The notes: generated from the sequence alone by a model not told the origin. A stretch of 64,000 nt of DNA from DATAUD01 sp035511075 (GCA_035511075.1 DATKFW010000034.1:1-64000); one strand, 5' to 3'; shown: positions 44,658 to 53,133, counted from the first letter of the stretch. Translations and numbers: made by a program.

Positions 44658-45656
44658 ATGAAATTTTCACAGCAAGACACGCATTTCCGCACTTTCCTGA
44701 CAATCGCCCTCTCGGCGTGCGCCCTGGGCATTTTGGCGGCGGCCCTCCCAGCGGCGGGCCAGGATGCTCAACAGAAACCAGCCGTCGCGCAACGATCGTT
44801 CGCCTCGCCGGATGAGGCCATAAAAGCTTTGCGTGCGGCCGCCGAAGCCAAGGATCGCCCCGCGATGGAAGAAATCTTCGGCCCGGATATCCACGAAATG
44901 TTAACCGGCGACCAGGTCCAGGACGCGAACAATGCGGAACGGTTCGCCGCCGCGATGGCGGAGGGGTGCAATCCTGTCAATGACAGCGACGATAAAATTA
45001 CTCTGGAGATCGGCACCAACAACTGGCCGATGCCCATTCCTCTGGTGAAAGCAGACGGGCAGTGGCATTTCGATACGGCGGCGGGCAAGGAGGAAATCAT
45101 CAACAGGCAAATCGGCAAGGACGAACTCTGTGCCATCGGCGTTTGCCGCGCGTACGTGGCGGCGCAACGGCAGTACGCCGGCACGAACGCGGACGGAAGC
45201 ATGACGTACGCGCGAAAATTTAAGAGCTCCCCCGGCAAGAAAGACGGCCTCTACTGGCCGGCGGCGGACAATGAACCGGCCAGCCCATTTGGTCCTTTAG
45301 TGGCCGAAGCTCACGCCGAGGGTTACGTCTCGCATGAGAGCAGCACCGGTCCGCACCCATTTCACGGTTATTATTTCAGAATACTGACCCGGCAAGGCGA
45401 TGCCGCGCCCGGCGGGAAAATGAATTACATCCAACACGGCAACATGACTGGGGGATTTGCGCTGGTGGCTTATCCGGAGCACTGGGACAAGTCGGGCATC
45501 ATGACATTCATCGTCAATCAGGACGGCAAGGTTTATCAGCGAAATTTTGACGAAAAGACTTCCCGGATTGCGGGCAGGATGAAGGAATACAATCCGGACG
45601 CCGACTGGACGCTGGTGGACGATCAGGGAGTAATGGACGCCGTGTCCGAAAAATGA
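44658..45656 (+). CDS. DUF2950 family exported protein
   Basis: A 332-residue protein with a signal peptide (cleavage near residue 34, AAGQDA). Conserved DUF2950 features include FASPDEAIKALRAAAEAKD, WPMPIPLVKADGQWHFDTAAG, EEIINRQIGKDELCAIGVCRAYVAAQRQY, GLYWPAADNEPASPFGPLV, PFHGYYFRILTRQG and FALVAYPEHWDKSGIMTFIV. The family is widespread in exported proteomes, with no established biochemical role. It is probably co-transcribed with the two small genes upstream. Confidence 0.93.
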   Translation: MKFSQQDTHFRTFLTIALSACALGILAAALPAAGQDAQQKPAVAQRSFASPDEAIKALRAAAEAKDRPAMEEIFGPDIHEMLTGDQVQDANNAERFAAAMAEGCNPVNDSDDKITLEIGTNNWPMPIPLVKADGQWHFDTAAGKEEIINRQIGKDELCAIGVCRAYVAAQRQYAGTNADGSMTYARKFKSSPGKKDGLYWPAADNEPASPFGPLVAEAHAEGYVSHESSTGPHPFHGYYFRILTRQGDAAPGGKMNYIQHGNMTGGFALVAYPEHWDKSGIMTFIVNQDGKVYQRNFDEKTSRIAGRMKEYNPDADWTLVDDQGVMDAVSEK

Positions 45657-45697
45657 CGCCCAGGCAGACGAGGGTTGGCGGCTGAGCGACGCGTCAT

Positions 45698-46540
45698 TCA
45701 AATCACCCGAATCACCAGCGCAGTCGTGTTATCGCGGCCGTTCCTTGTCAGCGATTCCTCCACGAGGCGGACCGCGGCGGTGGCGCCGCGCGGCGTGGAC
45801 TCCGGCAAGCGCAGGAGTTCCTCAAGCTGGCTATCGTCCAATCCCTCGACCAACCCATCTGTGCATAGCAAAAATTGATCACCAACCTCGTACCCGACAG
45901 CGCCCACCTGCGGCGCCACAAACTGATTGCCGCCGCCCAGGGCCTTTTGGAGCAGGTTGCGCCGCGGATGCCCGCGCGCTTCCCGTTGATTGATCCTGCC
46001 ATTCCGCAACAGCCAGCCCACATGGGTATCGTCTTCAGTTAGCTGTTTGATCGCCCCCGTCTGAGCGGGCAGATAATAAATGCGGCTGTCGCCGATGTGC
46101 CCAAAATACATCTGCCCCGGCGTGAACCAGCACAGGCTCAACGTGGCTTCCATCCCCGAACATTCCTCGTAGCTCCTGCCTATGTGCGCCAGCGCCTCGT
46201 GCACCTGGGCGAAAAGCTCCTCCAACACGTCGGCAAATCCGGCCTCTAATCCGACCGCCGATTGGCGGTACGACCGCGGAAGCAGCGTCGTGATTTTTTG
46301 CACCGCGATCCGGCTGGCATGTTCCCCCGCCATCGCCCCTCCCATCCCGTCGCTCACCGCGAATGCAAAGTCCAGGTGCCCGCTCGCCCCCTCCCCCACG
46401 GCTCCCAGATGGTGAACCTCCCGTGCGTCAAACTGCAAGCCAATGAAGGCGTCCTCGTTGTTGGGCCGGACCGGCCCGCGATCAGTCCGCGCGGACCATT
46501 GCAGGCCCTTGGAAGTTGCGGTATGGCGGGAATGTTCCAT
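45698..46540 (-). CDS. PPM/PP2C-type Ser/Thr protein phosphatase
   Basis: A 280-residue PP2C: SARTDRGPVRPNNEDAFIG, FAVSDGMGGAMAGEHAS, SLCWFTPGQMYFGHIGDSRIYYL, TEDDTHVGWLL, FLLCTDGLVEGLDD and NGRDNTTALVIRV supply the metal-binding aspartates. It dephosphorylates Ser/Thr residues, most likely reversing the action of the Hanks kinases. It lies 12 bp downstream of the minimal kinase gene on the same strand and has no membrane segment. An insertion near GNQFVAPQVGAVGYE is within the family range. Confidence 0.94.
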   Translation of the reverse strand: MEHSRHTATSKGLQWSARTDRGPVRPNNEDAFIGLQFDAREVHHLGAVGEGASGHLDFAFAVSDGMGGAMAGEHASRIAVQKITTLLPRSYRQSAVGLEAGFADVLEELFAQVHEALAHIGRSYEECSGMEATLSLCWFTPGQMYFGHIGDSRIYYLPAQTGAIKQLTEDDTHVGWLLRNGRINQREARGHPRRNLLQKALGGGNQFVAPQVGAVGYEVGDQFLLCTDGLVEGLDDSQLEELLRLPESTPRGATAAVRLVEESLTRNGRDNTTALVIRVI

Positions 46541-46552
46541 CTCGGCGCGCGG

Positions 46553-46975
46553 CTACTCGAAACCCGGAAGGATGGTCGCAAGCTCAAAATCCACCACGCA
46601 GAAACGACCATCGGACTGTCGATAAGTCACATTGCGAATGTCGGGGTCGTCGTGCCTCACTCCGTAGGTTTCCAATTCGGCGAACAGTTCCCGAGCCCGT
46701 TCCGCGTCCAGATGCTCCACGCGCGTGCCGCAGTTGGTGGTGATAATGCGCAGCTTCACCGGATCGGCCTCAAGCAGCCGCGGCACGAATCCGCACCCGC
46801 GGGCCTCCAGAAGCCGCAGCACGCGCACTTCTTTTTTGAAGCGCTCAGGCGCGTCCAAGCCGTGGTACGTCTTGTACACCCGTCCGTCGAAACTCGCCTG
46901 GACGGTCGCCCTGAGCGTATCCTTCACCTGCAACATGCCAATCGGAAGCGTGCCTCGCCGCCGCACTTCCGTCAA
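46553..46975 (-). CDS. Minimal protein kinase-like protein, 140 residues
   Basis: A short kinase-fold protein retaining the key residues in order: K35 (VYKTYHG), E49 (FKKEVRVL), hinge-like TTNCG (79-83), H108-x-D110-x4-N115 (HDDPDIRN) and D129-F-E. It lacks a glycine loop, an activation segment and most of the C-lobe. RIO- and LPS-kinase-like proteins show this HxDxxxxN/DFE pattern. It is paired with the PP2C gene (12-bp gap), so it may be a phosphotransferase acting with it. The full substrate lobe is missing, so activity is inferred. Confidence 0.65.
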   Translation of the reverse strand: MTEVRRRGTLPIGMLQVKDTLRATVQASFDGRVYKTYHGLDAPERFKKEVRVLRLLEARGCGFVPRLLEADPVKLRIITTNCGTRVEHLDAERARELFAELETYGVRHDDPDIRNVTYRQSDGRFCVVDFELATILPGFE

Positions 46976-47137
46976 TTGATCAAGAGCGGCAGGAAATGCG
47001 CAGTACGAGCAAATAAATACAGCGCCTTGTCCTCATCTCCAAACCGGACCAGCGCAATCCGGCCCAGCGGATTCCCCTGTGTCAGCAGGCCATGCGAACA
47101 ATTTCGCGCCGGTTTTACTCCGGCATTTTTGTCAAAT

Positions 47138-47153
47138 GGCACTCTGCCTGCTT
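47138..47153 (+). promoter_or_regulatory. Sigma-54 promoter of the glutamine synthetase gene
   Basis: TGGCAC-TCTGC-CTGCT has GG and GC separated by exactly 10 nt, matching the -24/-12 consensus TGGCAC-N5-TTGCW except for one base. It lies 97 bp before the ATG, with transcription expected near 47164 and an AT-rich leader of about 86 nt. Nitrogen-regulated glutamine synthetase is a classic sigma-54 target. The matching NtrC-like activator is not in the window. Confidence 0.72.
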
Positions 47154-47249
47154 AAGTCGGTGCGATTAACGATCAAGCAAAAAATATTAAGAAATAATTA
47201 AAATAATCGGCGCTTCAGGAACCGATCAAACCACATTGCATTAACATCT

Positions 47250-48275
47250 ATGGCGAAATATAAACTCGAATACATCTGGCTCGACGGCTATGAACCCGTC
47301 CCGAATCTCCGCGGCAAAACTCAGATCAAGGAGTTCAACAGTTTTCCCGCGCTTGAAGAACTCCCCATGTGGGGCTTTGACGGCAGTTCTACCCGGCAGG
47401 CCGAAGGCCACAGTTCGGATTGCCTCCTCAAGCCCGTCGCAGTCTATCCCGACGCCACCAAGAAGAACGGCGCCCTCGTCATGTGCGAGGTCATGATGCC
47501 CGACGGCAAGACTCCGCATCGGACCAACGGGCGCGCCACAATTCTCGACGACCCGGATGCCTGGTTCGGTTATGAACAGGAATATTTTCTTTACAAGGAT
47601 GGCGTTCCTCTGGGTTTCCCCAAAGGCGGCGGTTTCCCGCCTCCGCAGGGCAAGTACTACACGGGCGTCGGCTATGACGCGGTTGGCAACATCGCCCGTG
47701 AGATCGTCGATACCCATCTGGAGCTTTGCCTCGATGCCGGCATCAACCACGAGGGCATCAACGCCGAGGTCGCCAAAGGCCAGTGGGAATTCCAAATCTT
47801 CGGCAAAGGCTCCAGGAATGCCGCCGATCAGATGTGGATCGCCCGTTACATTCTCATGCGCCTTTGCGAAAAATATTCTGTGGACGTCAATCTTTACTGC
47901 AAGCCCCTCGGCGCGGACGTGGATTGGAACGGTTCCGGGATGCATTCGAATTTTTCGACCAAATACATGCGCGAGGTTGGCGGCAAGGAATACTTCGAGG
48001 CGCTTATGGCTGCCTTTGACAAATACAAAAACGAGCACATCGCGGTTTACGGCCCGGACAACCATCTCCGCCTCACCGGCTTGCACGAGACGCAGTCCAT
48101 CGACAAATTCAATTACGGCCTGGCAAACCGGGGCGCCTCCGTCCGCGTGCCCCACAGCTTCGTCAACAATGGCTACCGCGGCTACCTGGAGGATCGCCGG
48201 CCCAACTCCCAGGGCGACCCCTACAAAATTGCCAGCCGCATCCTGCAGACCATCGCCACTGTGCCAAAAAAATAA
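47250..48275 (+). CDS. glnII: Glutamine synthetase, type II (GSII)
   Basis: A 341-residue GSII, much shorter than bacterial GSI (about 470). It has YIWLDGYEPVPNLRGKT, LPMWGFDGSSTRQAEGHSSD, WFGYEQEYFLY, INAEVAKGQWEFQI, GADVDWNGSGMHSNFS, YGPDNHLRLTGLHET and RGASVRVPHSFV. It makes glutamine from glutamate and ammonia with ATP. It lacks the adenylylation Tyr motif of GSI, so control is likely transcriptional, through the sigma-54 promoter upstream. A folded RNA follows the stop. Confidence 0.95.
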   Translation: MAKYKLEYIWLDGYEPVPNLRGKTQIKEFNSFPALEELPMWGFDGSSTRQAEGHSSDCLLKPVAVYPDATKKNGALVMCEVMMPDGKTPHRTNGRATILDDPDAWFGYEQEYFLYKDGVPLGFPKGGGFPPPQGKYYTGVGYDAVGNIAREIVDTHLELCLDAGINHEGINAEVAKGQWEFQIFGKGSRNAADQMWIARYILMRLCEKYSVDVNLYCKPLGADVDWNGSGMHSNFSTKYMREVGGKEYFEALMAAFDKYKNEHIAVYGPDNHLRLTGLHETQSIDKFNYGLANRGASVRVPHSFVNNGYRGYLEDRRPNSQGDPYKIASRILQTIATVPKK

Positions 48276-48304
48276 TCACCTTTCACTCAACGGGCCGATC
48301 ATTT

Positions 48305-48358
48305 ACTGGCTGCGACCTTTAATTGGAACTCCGAGAGGTTCCAAAGGCCCCAGCCAGT
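48305..48358 (+). terminator. Three-tier hairpin after the glutamine synthetase gene
   Basis: ACTGGCTG (48305-48312) pairs with CAGCCAGT (48351-48358), CCTTT (48316-48320) with AAAGG (48343-48347), and GGAAC (48325-48329) with GTTCC (48338-48342). That is 18 bp in three blocks with small internal loops. It starts 30 bp after the stop. No T-tract follows directly, so it is a 3' stabiliser or factor-dependent terminator candidate. Confidence 0.5.
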
Positions 48359-48418
48359 GTGATTTTGGGCGCCGGTCCGCGCAGCGTTTGCCGCGTTCCG
48401 GTCCCCCAATATGGAGCG

Positions 48419-48447
48419 TTGCGCAAACCGGTTGGATGGGATATAGG
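48419..48447 (+). promoter_or_regulatory. Candidate housekeeping promoter of the riboswitch-crcB unit
   Basis: TTGCGC (48419-48424) and TATAGG (48442-48447) are 17 nt apart, close to TTGACA/TATAAT spacing. Transcription would start near 48454, a few bases before the fluoride aptamer at 48460. This fit to the riboswitch 5' end is the main support. Confidence 0.5.
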
Positions 48448-48459
48448 AAAAGGGTTGGT

Positions 48460-48528
48460 GGCAATGGGGTTTGCCCGCTCGCCTGTGGCGAGAAAACCGC
48501 CTGATATTTCAGAGCTGATAACTCCTAC
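48460..48528 (+). promoter_or_regulatory. Fluoride riboswitch (crcB motif)
   Basis: The segment has the crcB-motif landmarks: GGCAATGGGGTTTGCC (48460-48475) as the 5' stem-loop, a central CGCCTGTGGCG hairpin, AAAACCGCCTGA, and the conserved 3' GCTGATAACTCCTACC (the CTGATGAC-CCTAC element). It immediately precedes crcB, the classical fluoride exporter gene. Fluoride binding should stabilise the aptamer and raise expression. Pairings were read by eye, not folded by program. Confidence 0.87.
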
Positions 48529-48560
48529 CAAGACACTGGTGTGTCGGCAGGAGTTTTTTT
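48520..48560 (+). terminator. Riboswitch expression platform: overlapping terminator and RBS-sequestering hairpin
   Basis: AACTCCT (48520-48526, the conserved end of the aptamer) pairs with AGGAGTT (48549-48555), with an inner GACAC/GTGTC pair (48532-48536 / 48541-48545), followed directly by seven T. The AGGAG at 48549-48553 is also the crcB ribosome-binding site, 7 nt before ATG 48561. The aptamer and this hairpin are mutually exclusive, giving an off state without fluoride. Confidence 0.75.
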
Positions 48561-48959
48561 ATGCTCGATTATCTGTTGGTCGGTTTGGGAGGGGCCATTG
48601 GAACGGTCGGACGATTCTGGTTGAACGGCGTTGTCTCCCGGCGATTCGGAGAAACGTTTCCCCTGGGCACACTCATTATCAATATCAGCGGCTCCTTCTT
48701 AATCGCTTTCTTCGCGACGATGACGGTCCCGGAAGGGCGCTGGATGGTGTCGCCCAGGGGCCGCATGTTTTTTATGACGGGCATCTGCGGCGGTTACACC
48801 ACCTTCTCCTCTTTCAGTCTTCAAACACTTAACCTTGCTCTTGAGGGCCAATGGTTGTACGCAAGCGCCAATGCCGGATTGTCACTGGCGCTTTGTCTGG
48901 TGGCAGCATGGCTTGGCTATATTGCGGCCCTGAGTTTGAAATCAACGAAAGGACATTGA
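48561..48959 (+). CDS. crcB: Fluoride efflux protein CrcB/Fluc
   Basis: A 132-residue four-helix membrane protein with the Fluc signatures GGAIGTVGRFWLN, FPLGTLIINISGSFLIAFF (the N-x-x-G-x-F polar track) and TGICGGYTTFSSFS (the Phe/Ser box lining the pore). Fluc dimers export fluoride passively. It starts right after the riboswitch T-tract, using the AGGAG within the hairpin. The next gene begins 3 bp after its stop, so the two are in one operon. Confidence 0.96.
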   Translation: MLDYLLVGLGGAIGTVGRFWLNGVVSRRFGETFPLGTLIINISGSFLIAFFATMTVPEGRWMVSPRGRMFFMTGICGGYTTFSSFSLQTLNLALEGQWLYASANAGLSLALCLVAAWLGYIAALSLKSTKGH

Positions 48960-48961
48960 TT

Positions 48962-49327
48962 ATGCACCTGCCCCATGAGGCGATGTTATTGCGAATTCTC
49001 ATCGGTGAAAGCGACCGTTGGCAACACCAACCCCTCTACGAAGCCATCGTCCTGAAAGCGCGCGAGACTCACATGGCGGGCGCCACCGTGCTGCGCGGGC
49101 CGATGGGATATGGAAAATCGAGCCGCTTGCACACGTCCAAAATTCTACGGCTTTCCCTCGACCTGCCCATTGTCATCGAGATCGTTGACAGCGAGGAAAA
49201 AATCAACGGCTTTCTCCCCATCATCGACGAAATGTTGCAAGGCGGCCTGGTGACGTTGGAAAAGGTCAGGGTCATTGATTATCGTGCCGATCAAGAAAAC
49301 GCCATCGGCGCCGAAGAGCCTACGTAA
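48962..49327 (+). CDS. DUF190 family protein
   Basis: A 121-residue PII-like protein: LRILIGESDRWQHQPLYEAIVLKARETHMAGATVLRG is the core of DUF190, with MGYGKSSRLHTS and PIVIEIVDSEEKINGFLPIIDEML. DUF190 proteins are small ferredoxin-fold proteins often encoded after crcB, and probably regulate or assist fluoride export. ATG 48962 is preferred to the earlier in-frame start at 48851, which lies within crcB. The operon and riboswitch control tie it to fluoride response. Confidence 0.92.
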   Translation: MHLPHEAMLLRILIGESDRWQHQPLYEAIVLKARETHMAGATVLRGPMGYGKSSRLHTSKILRLSLDLPIVIEIVDSEEKINGFLPIIDEMLQGGLVTLEKVRVIDYRADQENAIGAEEPT

Positions 49328-49351
49328 GCCTTCGCGGTAATATTCCGAGCC

Positions 49352-50860
49352 TCATCCTTCATAGCCGAATGCCCGGCAAAAAGGTTCCAGCGCCGGCAGA
49401 ATCGGCGCCAGGTGCTTTTCATAAGCGCGCCACCGTCCCACCGAACGTTGATAAACCGGGCGCGTCACATCCTGGTAGGTCGGGGAGTAAAGTTGTCTGG
49501 CGCCGCTCTTTTCGTAAAATCGCTCCTGGTCCGGGTGCCATTGCAATCCAAGGAACTCCGTGACCCGGCGCCCCTCCCTGGGCAGATCGGCGACGATGTC
49601 CTCATACCGCGTTTGGATCCAGGCAAACCCCGGCCATTCGCGCACGGCCAGCCAGATGCCCATCAGGTCGGCGTAGTGTTTGGCCAGGCGATCCAGGGAA
49701 AGGAAATTCACGTTGGCCGAATTGAGCGGGATATTTTGAAAATAACAACTCAGCACCACGTCGCGCGGGTCGCGCAATGCGATAATGACGCGCAGTTCCG
49801 GAAAGACCCGCAGCCACAACGGCAGCCGGGACGTGGGCGACGGGTTCTTGTCAATAAGCATCTTTCCCGCGGCGTCCGTTCCCAGGTCGTCCCGCAAAGC
49901 CTGGATGTAGTGCCGGCGCAAGACATTGACCCGCGCGCTCGAAAGGTCGTTGGATTTGTGAAATTCCGGTTGCAGGACTTCCAGAAAGGCCGTCGGCTCG
50001 TCCAGCGCCGCCACGCCCGGATGAGCGTCGAGAATTTGCTCCAGCAGCGTGGTGCCGCTCCGGGGATGGCCGCCGAGAAAAGCCAGCGGCGGAATCGCCT
50101 CCCGTTTTGCCTCTGGAAAGTACTTTGCCCACGTGCCGAGAATGTCCTTCGGCTGGCTGGACGTGAACCGCCGCACGCTCTCGGCCTGTTGATCGTAGCC
50201 GCGCATGAGCAACCCGCTGTCTGTCAAACCGCGCACGATCTCCTTCGCCTCAACCAGCAGGCGCATCGCCTGATCGAACCGCTCCGTGCGGTCCATTACC
50301 TGGGCCAATTCGTAGCGGACGGCGTATTGGACGTAAGGATGTTTGGGCTTGGAGGCGATCAGGTCGCGCAACCGGCTTTCGGCCTCCTGCATCTTGCCTT
50401 CGCGCCGATCCAGCAGCGCCGAAAAATACCGCGCCTGGTCGTCTTGCGGATCGATCGCCAGACACTCGATGACGGCCAACCGGGCCTGGTCAACACAATT
50501 GGCCTTTTCCAGAAGGACCGCCAGGCTGATACGGGAGTTAATGTCGCGCGGGTCGCCCGCGGCGGCCCGGATGAAACAGGCGCGGGCCTTTTCCGGTCGG
50601 CGCGACGCCTCGTACTGATGGCCTACCAGTCCGATGAGTTCTCCGTTGCGCGGTTCCAATTCGATCGCTTTGCTCCAGGCGCGGTCCGCCAGTTCCATTT
50701 GGCGCGATTGAAGAGCGGCGTTGCCGCATTCATACCAAACCACCGCCGCGCCAGGGTGTTGCCGGGTCAATTTCTCATAGAGCGCCAAGGCCCGCCCGGT
50801 ATGGCCGGCGTGCAAAAGCTCACGTGCTCGATTGAGATCGTTCTGGGCGTGGACGGCCAT
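49352..50860 (-). CDS. TPR-containing sulfotransferase
   Basis: A 502-residue protein with N-terminal TPRs (about 1-215: WYECGNAALQSRQMELADRAWSKAI-type units) and a C-terminal sulfotransferase domain beginning FLGGHPRSGTTLLEQILDAHPG, the PAPS 5'-phosphosulfate loop. RDPRDVVLSCYF is the 3'-phosphate-binding region, and RYEDIVADLP follows. It transfers sulfate from PAPS to a sugar, lipid or protein Tyr. No PAPS synthesis gene is seen here. It converges with the DUF190 gene and has no transmembrane helix. Confidence 0.9.
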   Translation of the reverse strand: MAVHAQNDLNRARELLHAGHTGRALALYEKLTRQHPGAAVVWYECGNAALQSRQMELADRAWSKAIELEPRNGELIGLVGHQYEASRRPEKARACFIRAAAGDPRDINSRISLAVLLEKANCVDQARLAVIECLAIDPQDDQARYFSALLDRREGKMQEAESRLRDLIASKPKHPYVQYAVRYELAQVMDRTERFDQAMRLLVEAKEIVRGLTDSGLLMRGYDQQAESVRRFTSSQPKDILGTWAKYFPEAKREAIPPLAFLGGHPRSGTTLLEQILDAHPGVAALDEPTAFLEVLQPEFHKSNDLSSARVNVLRRHYIQALRDDLGTDAAGKMLIDKNPSPTSRLPLWLRVFPELRVIIALRDPRDVVLSCYFQNIPLNSANVNFLSLDRLAKHYADLMGIWLAVREWPGFAWIQTRYEDIVADLPREGRRVTEFLGLQWHPDQERFYEKSGARQLYSPTYQDVTRPVYQRSVGRWRAYEKHLAPILPALEPFCRAFGYEG

Positions 50861-51099
50861 GGTTCATGTTGGCGCAAGAGCGCACGCCGAAGGTGCCTCG
50901 CCACTGTGTCAGTCTCAAGACCCAAATCCTCCCCTCATCCGAACTACCGGATTTTGGGTTGGCGTAAAAGAGCTTGACATCTCGCTCCCCTCTGTCATTG
51001 AATGTCACGCCCCAGGGTTCCCCGGGGCCATGTGTCCATTGTGGTTGTCAGATAAACGGCTCGCTAAGAATCGAAGCTCAAAACAGACGATAAAGCCCT

Positions 51100-53109
51100 A
51101 TGAAAAAACTCCGTCGCTCTTCCCGCGTCTCCCTCGGCAAGAAAATTGCATGCACCGTCTCGGCGGCCGCCCTCATGCTGGGCGTTAGCTCTGCGGCCAC
51201 AGTTGGATTGCACTTCCAGGAAAGCTACTGCAACGGCGCCGGCTTGCCCGACGCGGGGTACTCCGGATTTCCAGTGACCTTGACCGCCTTCGGGATTGAG
51301 TCCAACGGATGGGAGAACCTGCTCCCGATGGACACCGGCTACAGCGGTTGCTCCGGCCCTTTGGGTTACACCTTGGGCCCCGAGTTGATCGATACCACCA
51401 CGGCCACCAACGGCCTCAATCCGCTGCCCAACGGGTCAATCAGCGTGACTTGGTTCGGTCCAACGGCCAATTTTGACCCGTTTTACGGATACGCCGGATC
51501 TCCACCCTACTACACAGGAGGCGGAGGGCTGACTAATCCCAAGAGCGGTGAGCAAGAGATTTATGCCACATTTATACGGGATGGCATCAATTTCGGCCCC
51601 ACCTCCAGCGGGGGTGACAATGACCAACCCGGTTACTACGTGGATATTACCGGATTGAAAAGTCTCTTCACAAACTCTCCATTCGTGGTCGAATTGATGG
51701 CCTCTGGCGATTCCGTTGAAACGATCACCAATGCGTACGTCATCGATGTCGCAGATTCAAAAACCAATCTCGTGGGCTACACCAACACCCCTCCCGTGAA
51801 TAACACTGAGAATACGGCGTATTATCAAGGAACAGGCGGTGGGCTAAGCACCGGCAGCGCCCCTTTCACCAATATTGATGAAATCAAAATCATGAGCGTT
51901 CAGCCCGTGCATGTCGCCGGCGAATATAACCATGCGGGCACCATTTCCGGATTCATCCTGACAGACAAGCCGGTGGTGTCAATGAGTCCTCAACCGATCC
52001 CTGTCGCCGGTCCCGGAGATTCGGTCACCTTGAGCGCTTATGCCATCGGTGTGCCGCCCCTCTCCTACCAGTGGCGTCTCAATGGGGTCGGTATCGCCGG
52101 GGCAACCACTACCTCTTATGCCATTTCCAATGTGACCCTGTCTAGCGGCGGAAATTTCGATCTGGTTGTCACCAATCTCTACGGCGCCGCCACCAGCAAG
52201 GTTTCAACCGTGACCGTGGATCTTCTCACCCAGGTTCCGGCCTACGACCTTGTTTATGATTCCAATCCTACCAACGCCCAAAATGACGGCGTGGACATGG
52301 GAGCGACCTGGCTGGCTTCCAATTCCGATGGAACGATCACCCGCACTGGCGTCATGTCCTTTGGGGCGGCCGAGACCAACGGCATCTCCGTTACCGACAG
52401 CACCAACTTCAATGACTCCACCGGGACGGTCTCATTCTGGATGCGCGCGGCCGTCAACAACAGCGCGGGCAGCGGAGCCTCGATTTTTTGCCGTCCCACC
52501 GGCACCGCCGCCGACGACTTTATACTCTATCAAGGCCCCGGAGCGCCGGGAAATCTGGATTTCCAAGCTCCCACCGGTTCAGGCGTTTCGTTTGTTTCCT
52601 CGGCGGCGGTGGGCGATGACGACTGGCATTTCATCGCGCTGACCTTTGACCAATCGGCCTCTGGCGGCGTGGCCTTGTACATCGACGGGAATTTGGACAC
52701 AACCAACGCCAATGGCGCTGCCTGGTCGTGGACGAGTGGGCAGCCCCTTCAGTTTGGTTACAGCTCGGACCCGACGTGGACCGCCTACAACGGTTTGCTA
52801 AGCGACGTTCGCTATTACAGCACCAATTTGACAGCCAGTCAAATCAGCACAATCTTCAAAACCGGCGCGCTCGTGGACACGACCGACCTTCAGATGCTGT
52901 TCCAATTTGCTGCCCCTCCGGGCAACGGCTTTGTGCTCAGTTGGCTGGAAGGCTCCGCCATCCTGCAATCGGCGCCCACCCTCCTGGGCCCTTGGTCGGA
53001 TGTCAATGGGGCAACCTCGCCTTACACTATCGTTCCAGCGGAATCCCAACAGTTTTTCCGCTACAAGTACACGCCTCAATCATTGTTCAGCAACCCGTAT
53101 TTGATGTAG
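51100..53109 (+). CDS. Secreted Ig-like/LamG protein
   Basis: A 669-residue exported protein: a signal peptide (ending near residue 32), an N-terminal beta domain rich in Gly/Tyr (to about 280), an Ig-like module (SVTLSAYAIGVPPLSYQWRL, SNVTLSSGGNFDLVV), and a LamG/concanavalin domain (about 395-600: VSFWMRAAVNNS, DDDWHFIALTFDQS, VALYIDGNLD, LLSDVRYYSTNLTASQI). The C-terminal module LSWLEGSAILQSAPTLLGPW...QQFFRYKY resembles the tail of the propeller protein at 34153. It probably binds polysaccharide or cell-surface glycans. No catalytic residues seen. Confidence 0.82.
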   Translation: MKKLRRSSRVSLGKKIACTVSAAALMLGVSSAATVGLHFQESYCNGAGLPDAGYSGFPVTLTAFGIESNGWENLLPMDTGYSGCSGPLGYTLGPELIDTTTATNGLNPLPNGSISVTWFGPTANFDPFYGYAGSPPYYTGGGGLTNPKSGEQEIYATFIRDGINFGPTSSGGDNDQPGYYVDITGLKSLFTNSPFVVELMASGDSVETITNAYVIDVADSKTNLVGYTNTPPVNNTENTAYYQGTGGGLSTGSAPFTNIDEIKIMSVQPVHVAGEYNHAGTISGFILTDKPVVSMSPQPIPVAGPGDSVTLSAYAIGVPPLSYQWRLNGVGIAGATTTSYAISNVTLSSGGNFDLVVTNLYGAATSKVSTVTVDLLTQVPAYDLVYDSNPTNAQNDGVDMGATWLASNSDGTITRTGVMSFGAAETNGISVTDSTNFNDSTGTVSFWMRAAVNNSAGSGASIFCRPTGTAADDFILYQGPGAPGNLDFQAPTGSGVSFVSSAAVGDDDWHFIALTFDQSASGGVALYIDGNLDTTNANGAAWSWTSGQPLQFGYSSDPTWTAYNGLLSDVRYYSTNLTASQISTIFKTGALVDTTDLQMLFQFAAPPGNGFVLSWLEGSAILQSAPTLLGPWSDVNGATSPYTIVPAESQQFFRYKYTPQSLFSNPYLM

Positions 53110-53133
53110 CTTGAGTTGGTTGGGTGAGTCAAC

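Noticed and set aside
49412..50977. 521-residue plus-strand frame opposite the sulfotransferase
   Set aside because: No domain is seen, and the minus-strand frame has PAPS-binding motifs and TPRs.
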